Positions 51,430 to 58,989 of a stretch of 64,000 nt of DNA are shown one piece after another (the first letter of the stretch is position 1; each line of letters opens with the position of its first letter). Below the pieces are notes generated by a model, which worked only from the letters and a program-made list of their open reading frames with translations, made no database searches and had not been told where the DNA came from. The DNA comes from CASPLG01 sp965120375 (lineage in GTDB: Bacteria; Bacillota; Clostridia; Oscillospirales; Acutalibacteraceae), in NCBI GenBank assembly GCA_965120375.1, contig CBCPMW010000014.1:103263-167262 (forward strand), written 5' to 3'. The translations under genes and the position numbers were made by a program.

Positions 51430-52710
51430 ATGTTTTTGAAATTGTGTGATAAATCATTTGTAAAATCTTCTCCTGGTTCTTACTCTTATTCTTTTTTTAA
51501 AAATGGAAAGAGGGAGTTTCTTAAGATTAATGAGAGTGCTTACAATATATTAAAATTATGCAGCGGAAAATATTCAATGGAAGACATAGTTTCATTTTTA
51601 CTTAGAAGTTATGATTCTGGAGAAGATGAGGTAAGGGGCAATGTTGAGAATTTTCTGAGACCTTTGATTGTAAGCAGTTTGGTAGAAATTGTGGGATCGG
51701 GTACTTGCGACAAAATTGAAAGAGGAAATCGTGAAATTTGTTTTCCAGATGCAATCATGTGGGAAATAACCGATTGTTGTCCTCTAGAGTGCCGCCACTG
51801 CTATTTGGGGGACAAAAGTGGGATTGCTGTTAGTAGAGAAAATGTGGAAAAAGTGTTCGGTCTAATAGAAAAATCTGGGGTTTTTCAGGTTCAGATAACG
51901 GGAGGGGAGGCTTTAACTCATCCTAGTTTTGGGTACATATTAAATTTTTTAATTGACCGGGGTATCATTATTTCGGTCTCGACAAGTGGGATAGTTTTAA
52001 ATGATAAAATTTTAAAATCTTTGAGTCGACTTAGAGAAGTAGGTGGAAGTGTTGTTAGAGTAAGTCTGGATGGGAACGAAAAAACACACAATTTTATCCG
52101 AAATAATAATTTATCGTACAAGAGAGCGATAATGTTCATAAAAGAGGTTATAGAAAACAAAATTGAGTGTCAGGTAAGCACAACAGTAACGAATCAACCA
52201 AGGGATGAAATAGAAGAACTAACTAGCATGGTTAAAAATCTCGGGGTCTCGCTTATAGAAATTGGGCTAATTATAAATAAGGGAGATGCCCTAAAAAATG
52301 GTTTAATGTCTCGCATTGAAATAGAACAGTATAGTGCTTTTTTGCACTATTTAAGTTCGAAATATAATGATTCGCGATTTTCAGTGAAAATTCCGAGCGA
52401 ATCTAATCAGAAAAACTGCGGTGCTGGAAGTAAAATGATAGCTATAAAACCTAATATGGACATTACTCCGTGTGTTACTTCAGATTTAGTTTTGGGCAAC
52501 TTAGAAAAGCAGTCTATAGACGAAATCATGTCAAATTGCGGGAAAAAGTTTCATGATTTTGTTGCTCCGTCTAGTGATTTATGTCGAGGGTGTAAAAATG
52601 AAAAAATATGTAGAAACTGTATGGTTCAGGGGCTAATTCAAAAGAATACTGTAAAACACTGTAAGTGGTATGAAAGTCAAAAGGTTGTTTTAAAGCAGTT
52701 TTCAAGATAA
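51430..52710 (+). CDS. PqqD-domain radical SAM / SPASM peptide maturase
   Basis: The 426-residue protein begins with a PqqD-like domain (about 1-90), which serves as the RiPP leader-recognition element. The radical SAM core has C117-x3-C121-x2-C124 (CPLECRHC) and GGE at 158-160. The C-terminal SPASM region has C330, C348, C385, C388, C394, C397 and C411 for extra Fe-S clusters. This layout matches PqqE, AlbA, SkfB and related peptide maturases. The substrate is most likely the peptide at 50520. Which bond is formed cannot be read from sequence. It is 22 bp after the permease gene and 15 bp before tldD. Confidence 0.9.
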   Translation: MFLKLCDKSFVKSSPGSYSYSFFKNGKREFLKINESAYNILKLCSGKYSMEDIVSFLLRSYDSGEDEVRGNVENFLRPLIVSSLVEIVGSGTCDKIERGNREICFPDAIMWEITDCCPLECRHCYLGDKSGIAVSRENVEKVFGLIEKSGVFQVQITGGEALTHPSFGYILNFLIDRGIIISVSTSGIVLNDKILKSLSRLREVGGSVVRVSLDGNEKTHNFIRNNNLSYKRAIMFIKEVIENKIECQVSTTVTNQPRDEIEELTSMVKNLGVSLIEIGLIINKGDALKNGLMSRIEIEQYSAFLHYLSSKYNDSRFSVKIPSESNQKNCGAGSKMIAIKPNMDITPCVTSDLVLGNLEKQSIDEIMSNCGKKFHDFVAPSSDLCRGCKNEKICRNCMVQGLIQKNTVKHCKWYESQKVVLKQFSR

Positions 52711-52725
52711 AGGTGAAGATGAATT

Positions 52726-53901
52726 ATGTTTGTTTACAGACAAAGCACTTTTGATACAACTTTAAAATGCAAAGAGGGGGACTTGACTTATGATTTAAAA
52801 TCAGAAAATGGTGAAAGGATTGAAAATGGTAGATTGACGAAAATTTCAACGTCCGACTGTTTTATTTCACCAGATGAAGCTAGTTTAAAAATTTCAGATG
52901 ACGATTTAAAAAAACTTGTTTTTTTTCTTAGAAATGTAAATAAAATTTTTTCAAGTCCAGAAATGAAATTTTATTGTTACTTATACCTTCATAATGAAAA
53001 AGTGTTGATAAATGACCTCCAGGATTGTCGCAATTATGGATTCTTAAAGTTGGTTTTTGAAAGAAAGAGTAATCTTTTGATTGAAGAAATACCAGTATGT
53101 GATGATAATTTTGAAATTTTAGAAAATAAAGTTATTAAAGTCATAGATGAAAACAAAGAGTTTTTAAATTTTTCAGTTTCCAAAAGTTCTCGTAAAGCGT
53201 ATGAGTCTGTGCCTGTGGTGTTTTCGTCTCAGGCAGCAGGATACTTAGTTCATGAGATACTGGGCCATATGCTTGAAGATGATATTTATAGATATTACGG
53301 AGAAAAATATAAAAATATCAGTTTTAGTAGTAACTTGACTGTTCGAGATGATCCAACATTTGCAGGGCAAATTACAGGACTAGATAAATACGATGATCTT
53401 GGAACTTTAATTTCGCCTGTCACTTTAGTTGAAAATGGAAAAATAGTGAATAATATGTCTATGGAATCCTTGAAAAGTGAGAATAATTTGCCTTATGGTT
53501 TTGCAAGAAGAGAAAGTTATAAGCATGATGTTTCGTCAAGGATGAGGTGTACTTACATCGAAAAAAGTAGTGATATGAATGAAAAATCAATAATTAAAGA
53601 GTACGGGGACTGCATATTTATCAAAAGGGCGTATTCAGGCGTAATAAGCCCACAAAATGGTGATTTTGAATTAAAATGCGTGGGTTTTTTTGTAGATAGT
53701 GGGGAGTTTAAAAATTTAATAGGAGATTTAAGGCTTTCTGGAAATTTGCTCAAGAATTTTAATTCGATAGATATTATAGGAAATGACCTAGAATTTTTTG
53801 GCGGATACTGCGTTAAATTAGGCCAAAGTGTGAGGGTAGCAGTTGGAAGTCCAACTATAAGTATGAGAGATATTATAGTTGAAGGTGATGTCTATGAATA
53901 A
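52726..53901 (+). CDS. tldD: TldD-like metalloprotease subunit
   Basis: The 391-residue protein of the TldD/PmbA family has the zinc motif HEILGHMLEDD (H176-E-x3-H181) and the later Cys ligand in GGYCVKLGQ (C362). TldD with TldE forms a heterodimeric peptidase that processes unfolded peptides, including microcin B17 and CcdA in E. coli. Its place directly after the maturase suggests leader removal or core degradation. It is shorter than typical TldD (about 470-480). It overlaps the TldE-like gene by 8 bp (ATGAATAA). Confidence 0.85.
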   Translation: MFVYRQSTFDTTLKCKEGDLTYDLKSENGERIENGRLTKISTSDCFISPDEASLKISDDDLKKLVFFLRNVNKIFSSPEMKFYCYLYLHNEKVLINDLQDCRNYGFLKLVFERKSNLLIEEIPVCDDNFEILENKVIKVIDENKEFLNFSVSKSSRKAYESVPVVFSSQAAGYLVHEILGHMLEDDIYRYYGEKYKNISFSSNLTVRDDPTFAGQITGLDKYDDLGTLISPVTLVENGKIVNNMSMESLKSENNLPYGFARRESYKHDVSSRMRCTYIEKSSDMNEKSIIKEYGDCIFIKRAYSGVISPQNGDFELKCVGFFVDSGEFKNLIGDLRLSGNLLKNFNSIDIIGNDLEFFGGYCVKLGQSVRVAVGSPTISMRDIIVEGDVYE

Positions 53902-54490
53902 AAAGGTCTTAGAAGTTAAGAATTTAATCCTAGATAAAGGTGTCAAGAACTATAATATACAGTGTAAAGTAGAAAGAGGTATGCTTTTTAAATTTGTGTA
54001 TGGTAAAATTTCTCATAAAATTAAAGATGTTTTTTCGCTTGTAGTTTCACTTGAAAAATCGGGTAAAATTTCAGAATTTTCTGTTTTTGGTAAATATGAT
54101 ATAGAGAAAGTGAATGAAATGGTTGATTTTTGCCTTAAGAAGCCATTTATTGTGTCGAAAAATAAGTTTGTATTTGAGGAAAATTTTAGTAAATCACAGG
54201 AATTCAAGGCTATTTATGAAAATTTTAATTACGAAGATTATGTCGTTTGGGTCGAAGATGAACTGAAGTTAATATCAAAAAGTGTTGAGTTTCCCTTCAA
54301 TTTTTTATATAAAATTGATGTATCTAAAAAAAGTGTGCTTCTGAATGAAAAATATTATGAGGTTTACGACGGGAAATCTAATTGTTTTTTTGTTGAAAAT
54401 ATCTCATTTAAGAAGAGTGCTTTCTTAAATGATTACTTTTACAGTAGAAATTTGTCAGATGAATTGATGTTGAAACTTAATAACTATTAG
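53894..54490 (+). CDS. Truncated TldE/PmbA-like partner
   Basis: The 198-residue protein resembles only the N-terminal domain of TldE/PmbA (KGVKNYNIQCKVERG, FSLVVSLEKSGKISEFSVFGKYD), with no counterpart of the C-terminal half that completes a normal 430-450-residue TldE. No frameshifted remainder is visible before the next gene 29 bp later, so the shortening looks genuine. ATG 53894 overlaps the tldD stop. It may act as an accessory domain that closes the TldD chamber; this is inference. Confidence 0.62.
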   Translation: MNKKVLEVKNLILDKGVKNYNIQCKVERGMLFKFVYGKISHKIKDVFSLVVSLEKSGKISEFSVFGKYDIEKVNEMVDFCLKKPFIVSKNKFVFEENFSKSQEFKAIYENFNYEDYVVWVEDELKLISKSVEFPFNFLYKIDVSKKSVLLNEKYYEVYDGKSNCFFVENISFKKSAFLNDYFYSRNLSDELMLKLNNY

Positions 54491-54519
54491 TAAATTTAAT
54501 TTTGAGGAGAGATTAAAAA

Positions 54520-55380
54520 TTGGGGAATACTGTTTTAAAAATTTCAAATCTTTCTAAAAGGTATGGATCTTTCAGTTTAGAGGGTGTAAACATTAGTATA
54601 GAGAAGGGGAAAATTGCAGGGTTTATTGGGGTAAACGGAGCTGGGAAGACTACTGTGATAAAATTGCTTGCAGGTTTAGTAATTCCAGACAGCGGTAGAA
54701 TTGAATATTTTGGGGAATCTCTTAACAGTAAAAATGAAAGTAGTTTAAAAGACAGAATTGCCTTTTTGCTTGATGGAGACTATTTTTACCCTGAACTTAC
54801 TTTAAACCAAATGAAAAATATAGTTGCATCTGCCTATTCTAATTGGGACGAAGCAATGTTTAAGAAATATGTTGATAAGTTTAATTTGCCGATGAATAAA
54901 AAAATTGTAAATCTTTCAAAGGGTATGAAAACCCAATATTTACTTTCTTTGGCTTTGTCTCATAATGCGGAGCTTATTATTATGGATGAACCAACAAGTG
55001 GACTTGATCCTTTAGTTCGTATTGAATTAATGAGGATACTTAGCGACCTTTCAAGTCAAGGAGTAAGTATTCTATTTTCCTCTCATTTGACTCATGATTT
55101 AGAAGAAATTGCAGATGAAATAGTCTTTATTCACAAAGGTCAGATAGTATTTCAAAAGAGTAAAAGTGAGATAAGAAGAAGTTATTTTAAAGTTAAAGAT
55201 AAGATTTCAAGGTTAAATCCAGAAAATAAGAAGCTATTTTTGCACGTGAGGGAAGAAACTGAAGTTTTTACTGGTGTGTACAAAGGAGAAAAATCTGAAA
55301 TAATTTCCCAGTTTCCTGATTCTGAGGTAAAGAGTGCTACTGTTGAAGAGGTCATGATAGGGAGTATGTGTGGCGTTTGA
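54520..55380 (+). CDS. ABC transporter ATP-binding protein of the RiPP operon
   Basis: The 286-residue ATPase has Walker A GVNGAGKTT, signature LSKGMK, Walker B LIIMDEPTSGLDP and the H-loop SSHLTHD, followed by an ~80-residue C-terminal extension of the type common in YtrB/BcrA-like multidrug or bacteriocin-immunity exporters. TTG start with GAGGAGAG. It is the last gene of the operon and pairs with the permease at 50766. Confidence 0.92.
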   Translation: MGNTVLKISNLSKRYGSFSLEGVNISIEKGKIAGFIGVNGAGKTTVIKLLAGLVIPDSGRIEYFGESLNSKNESSLKDRIAFLLDGDYFYPELTLNQMKNIVASAYSNWDEAMFKKYVDKFNLPMNKKIVNLSKGMKTQYLLSLALSHNAELIIMDEPTSGLDPLVRIELMRILSDLSSQGVSILFSSHLTHDLEEIADEIVFIHKGQIVFQKSKSEIRRSYFKVKDKISRLNPENKKLFLHVREETEVFTGVYKGEKSEIISQFPDSEVKSATVEEVMIGSMCGV

Positions 55381-55441
55381 AGTTAAAGAGTTTTGTGGTT
55401 GCTTGTAAAATTATTTTGTTTATAGAAAAGTTAAATAAATG

Positions 55442-55470
55442 TTGAAATTTTAAACTAAATTTGATATAAT
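55442..55470 (+). promoter_or_regulatory. Promoter of the repeat lipoprotein gene
   Basis: TTGAAA (55442-55447), 17 nt, perfect TATAAT (55465-55470) with extended TG. Confidence 0.75.
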
Positions 55471-55503
55471 GCTTTATAGAAATATAATTTAGAGGTGTTT
55501 ATA

Positions 55504-56553
55504 TTGAATTTATCCAAGATTAAAAAGAAATTGTGTTCAGTGGCTTTGGCGGGAATTGGGGTTTCTGTTCTGGGTTGTAAGGATATCTCTTTAGCGAATA
55601 CTTCGGAGGCTAATTCTGGTGACGATTATTATGTTTCTATGGAAACTACTTTGCCGGTTGCTAAGTCTAGGGTTAAGATGGGATATTTGATGACGGTGCT
55701 AAACAGGTTTTTGCTTGATTGTGATTTTTCTGAGGAATATTTGAACAATTTGAAGGCAACATCGGAAAAAAATTTGACGGATTTAGGAATTATCGTACAG
55801 GAAATTATTAGTATTGCTAAAGACTTTAGTTACAGAGGTCTGACTCGTACCCATCACATATTGGTCAATATTGGAGTGCAAGATGTAGATGACGCTAAAA
55901 GAATATTTATCGCTGCAAAGCAGTTGGATGGTCTTCAGCTAGAAGTCATGAGTCTTTTGTTGATCAACGAACATAACAAGATGAGTCCGGACGACGTAGT
56001 AAAGGTTATTGATGCTGTTAAAGATATAGATAGTGAACGTCTTTGTCCATTGTGTAGGCTTATATCTGATTGCAAGATACATAACGCGGATGATATGATG
56101 CCTATTTTTAACGCAGCTAAGGAATTGGATGTTGTTAAAATGACTCTTTTAACAAAAATCACAGAGTATTGCTCTGAGTACAGTGTAGACAATATTGTAA
56201 GCATTATAAATTTGGCTAAAGAACTAGATGATGTGCAGATTTGTAGGATTTATGGTGTTTTTAAGAATTGTCATATTTTATACCCAGGCGATGTCGTTCA
56301 TGTACTTGAATTGTTTAAGGATATTACTGGAAATCGTTTGGCTGTTATGTGCAGAATTTTGGAAGGCTGCTATGTAAATAGAGAACTATCTTGGGATCTT
56401 GGACTTGTAGATTCGAGTAATATTTCGAAATTTGTTGATGTTACCAAGGGTTTGAGTGATGTACAGCTGTCGGAGTTATTAAGTGAAGTTGAAAATAATA
56501 ATAGAATAGGTATTACAATGATAGGAGATTTGGTTAAAAGTAGGTCCAATTAA
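55504..56553 (+). CDS. Secreted lipoprotein with tandem helical repeats
   Basis: The ~349-residue protein starts with a signal peptide whose VLGC at about residues 23-26 fits a lipobox. From about residue 110 on, at least five ~35-37-residue repeats occur, each with a VVxVIxAAKELD-like helix followed by a short helix ending in xxC or xxN (for example DDVVKVIDAVKDIDSERLC, DDMMPIFNAAKELDVVKM, DNIVSIINLAKELDDVQI, GDVVHVLELFKDITGNRL). The pattern is alpha-alpha superhelical, similar in style to eukaryotic helical repeat proteins, but I do not know a named family. TTG 55504, with AGAGGTG 6 nt upstream, is the best start. Protein-protein binding at the cell surface or in the host is a guess. Confidence 0.6.
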   Translation: MNLSKIKKKLCSVALAGIGVSVLGCKDISLANTSEANSGDDYYVSMETTLPVAKSRVKMGYLMTVLNRFLLDCDFSEEYLNNLKATSEKNLTDLGIIVQEIISIAKDFSYRGLTRTHHILVNIGVQDVDDAKRIFIAAKQLDGLQLEVMSLLLINEHNKMSPDDVVKVIDAVKDIDSERLCPLCRLISDCKIHNADDMMPIFNAAKELDVVKMTLLTKITEYCSEYSVDNIVSIINLAKELDDVQICRIYGVFKNCHILYPGDVVHVLELFKDITGNRLAVMCRILEGCYVNRELSWDLGLVDSSNISKFVDVTKGLSDVQLSELLSEVENNNRIGITMIGDLVKSRSN

Positions 56554-56639
56554 AGCTTGTGGGATAAAAGTACGGAAATTATCCAGTGTAAAATTATGAA
56601 CTAGATCTTTTAAAAGTCAAAAAGGCGTATTTAGTGGTA

Positions 56640-57340
56640 GGATAGTTTTGTTATCTGTTTTTTTAGTTTTATGTTATTTTGTAAATTATAATAAGAATAA
56701 GAGTAAACAAAGTTGTGAAAATTTACTTTGTTACTTGAAAAATTATAAGCATAAGGCTTTGAAACAGAGAGAAGTAGCTAAGAGTGAAAGGACTTCACTC
56801 TAGGTGGGGACGGCAAATTAAAGAAAAATGCTATTCCCTTAATTTTAAAAAGATTACGCTGGACAAAAATTTACTGTGTTAAAAAAACAATCCTTAGCTA
56901 CGGTTTAAGTGTTAAAGCAGAAGAAAAATATGGGCACAATATAAGTGTAATTTACCCATATAGTACATCTCGATTTTCATTAATGAAACAATTTGGTCAA
57001 GCAATGCCTTTTACTAAGGCTATAATGATTGCTCAAGATGTTTTTTCTGGTAATCCAACTATAAAAGAATATATAATCGCACACGAAATAGGTTATATTC
57101 ATGATAACATAAGAACTTTTTTAATTATTTTTTCTTTTGTAATTTCGTTAGAGTTTACTTTCTTTTTACCATTTTGGTTAGTTAGTAATGGTTTTACCTG
57201 GTCTTGGTTAATATTGTCACCGTTCATCTTATACCTTTTGTACTCAATGAGTTTAGGATATGGGATGAGAGGTCCGAGTTTTTTGCGGATAAATATGCTT
57301 TAAAACTAACAGGGAAGGAAAAATGTTCTTTTCACTAAAT
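56640..57340 (+). pseudogene. Broken M48-type membrane metalloprotease
   Basis: Frames in sequence give a hydrophobic N-terminal segment (VLLSVFLVLCYFV), a stop, then a long frame (56790-57303) with AIPLILKRLRW, QFGQAMPFTKAIMIAQDV and IIAHEIGYIHDN, two hydrophobic helices, and after a frameshift near 57255 the segment ERSEFFADKYALKLTGKEK. M48-type proteases have HExxH and a distal ExxADxxA. Here the second His is Tyr (HEIGY) and the ExxAD part is out of frame. Loss of a catalytic residue plus a frameshift mark it as inactivated. Confidence 0.65.
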
Positions 57341-57474
57341 CTTTAGTTGTCAAATTATCATCTTGTTTTTACATTTATGTGCGCATTATAAATCAAATGT
57401 GTTCAAATGTCAAAAATCAATATGAAATCAAAAAAATAGTCGTAGTCACCTTTTCCTCATTACTAATGTTATTT

Positions 57475-57771
57475 TCATGATTTTTTGTTTCCTATTTTAA
57501 CGTAATAATTATTTATAAAATGTTGCCAATTAATTTTCCAATTTTTCAATGATTTTTCTTTTTCGTAATCACACAAAGCACTGTACATAATAGAATTAAT
57601 AATTAGTTGTTTTATCTCCCTTAGATTTAAATTATCTGCAACTACAATTTCAAAAAAATCAAAGAAAAACCAAAAGTTTCCAAGCATCAGTGGATCATCA
57701 GAATATATTGCGATTAGTATACCAATTCTAAAATAATCAGATTTTTGAATAGGTAGCTGATTTTATGTAGC
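57475..57771 (-). pseudogene. Short unidentified coding remnant
   Basis: A minus-strand frame is open from a stop near 57771 to the stop at 57475 (content such as YFRIGILIAIYSDDPLMLG and an acidic-aromatic C-terminus) but has no ribosome site at a plausible start. The C-terminal part recalls a TetR-type regulator's ligand-binding end, only vaguely. It lies in an otherwise non-coding, decayed gap. Confidence 0.3.
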
Positions 57772-57894
57772 GATTATCGCTTTTTATAATTTTAAAATGC
57801 ACCTACGGAGAAAAAACCATAACGATTACTCCTGAAATTTCGGAAATAACCTTTACAAAAAAAACTACATTGTATCTAAATCAGTCTATCTGAA

Positions 57895-58290
57895 TGGTGG
57901 AGACGAGGGGAGTCGAACCCCTGTCCGAAAATCACTTACCTAAGCTTTCTACGAGCGTATCCATTTTATCTAAAATCCTAGTTTATAAGTAAAACGGAAA
58001 ACTTAAATAAACCAGTATTCCCTATTTCATGATAGGATCCGGGAAACTACCCCATTCACGTTCACCACTCAAGTGACACCTGATGCATGCCGTGGTCCTC
58101 AAGCATAGATGTTTGCCTTTTTATCTTAGGCAGCAGCTAAAGTTTTCTTTCTTCTGAAATCGACCTTAACTACGTTATCTTTTTTCTTTGGATTATCTCC
58201 GTTTAAATTTAAAGTGCGAATTTTAAAGCGGTTCCGCCTCGCTGCTCGCTTACCTAGACTCATAATCCCCGTCGAAACCATTACGTCCCC
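57895..58290 (-). ncRNA. ssrA: Transfer-messenger RNA (tmRNA)
   Basis: On the minus strand the 5' GGGGACGTAATGGTTTCGACGG and 3' TCCCCTCGTCTCCACCA with a TTCGACTC T-loop form the tRNA-like part. The internal tag frame ends NVVKVDFRRKKTLAAA followed by TAA, a basic tag with the usual small C-terminal residues. It releases stalled ribosomes and tags the nascent chain for proteolysis together with SmpB, encoded 32 bp upstream on the same strand. Confidence 0.96.
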
Positions 58291-58322
58291 ATAAATTAAG
58301 TAGGCAGTGTATATAACTATAA

Positions 58323-58784
58323 TTACCTAAAATTTTCTTTGTATGCGCGTTCAATGTCCCTTTGAGCTGACCTTTTAGCTAATTCCGCACGTTTATCAAA
58401 AAGCTTTTTCCCTTTACAAAGTCCTATTTGAATTTTAACTCTAGGGCCCTTAAAATATACGGAAATAGGAATAATTGAGTGCCCTTTTTGTTTGACCTGG
58501 CCAAAAAGCTTGTTTATTTCCTTTCTGTGTGCTAGAAGTTTTCTAACTCTAAGAGGATCACAGTTAAAAATGTTTCCTTGTTTGTAAGGACTTATATGCA
58601 TCCCATTTATAAAAAGTTCTCCTTCGACCACAGAACACCACGAATCTTTTAGGTTCACTCCGCCATTTCTTATAGACTTAACCTCAGTCCCTCGGAGCTC
58701 TATCCCGACTTCGCTGCTTTCAACTATAAAATAATCATGAAAAGCTTTTTTATTTTTAGAAACTATCCTATTGCTACTTGACAT
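58323..58784 (-). CDS. smpB: SsrA-binding protein SmpB
   Basis: The 153-residue protein is complete: AFHDYFIVESSEVGIELRGTEVKSIRNGGVNLKDSW is the tmRNA-binding barrel, followed by the INGMHISPYKQGN loop and the C-terminal basic helix KRSAQRDIERAYKENFR that reads the empty A site. It is transcribed with ssrA from a near-consensus promoter. Confidence 0.97.
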   Translation of the reverse strand: MSSSNRIVSKNKKAFHDYFIVESSEVGIELRGTEVKSIRNGGVNLKDSWCSVVEGELFINGMHISPYKQGNIFNCDPLRVRKLLAHRKEINKLFGQVKQKGHSIIPISVYFKGPRVKIQIGLCKGKKLFDKRAELAKRSAQRDIERAYKENFR

Positions 58785-58821
58785 CTAACCCTCCCTGCAA
58801 TATCATACTTACTCTGGGGGG

Positions 58822-58850
58822 ATGATACCATATGCAAAATTAAATGTCAA
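58822..58850 (-). promoter_or_regulatory. Promoter of smpB-ssrA
   Basis: On the minus strand a perfect TTGACA (58850-58845), 17 nt, and TATCAT (58827-58822), about 40 nt before the ATG. Confidence 0.75.
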
Positions 58851-58911
58851 GAAAAGCTATACGGATTTCATAAGGAGATTGAGAAAAAATTAAAAAAAGA
58901 TAAAAAAACTG

Positions 58912-58940
58912 TTGAAATTTTGAAAATAATATGATATTAT
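58912..58940 (+). promoter_or_regulatory. Promoter of the ClpB-like gene
   Basis: TTGAAA (58912-58917), 17 nt, TATTAT (58935-58940) with extended TG, 50 nt before the ATG. Confidence 0.65.
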
Positions 58941-58989
58941 GTAAATGTGAGGTTTAAGTTAAAGAAATTTTGAAAGGGGAAAATTTAAT

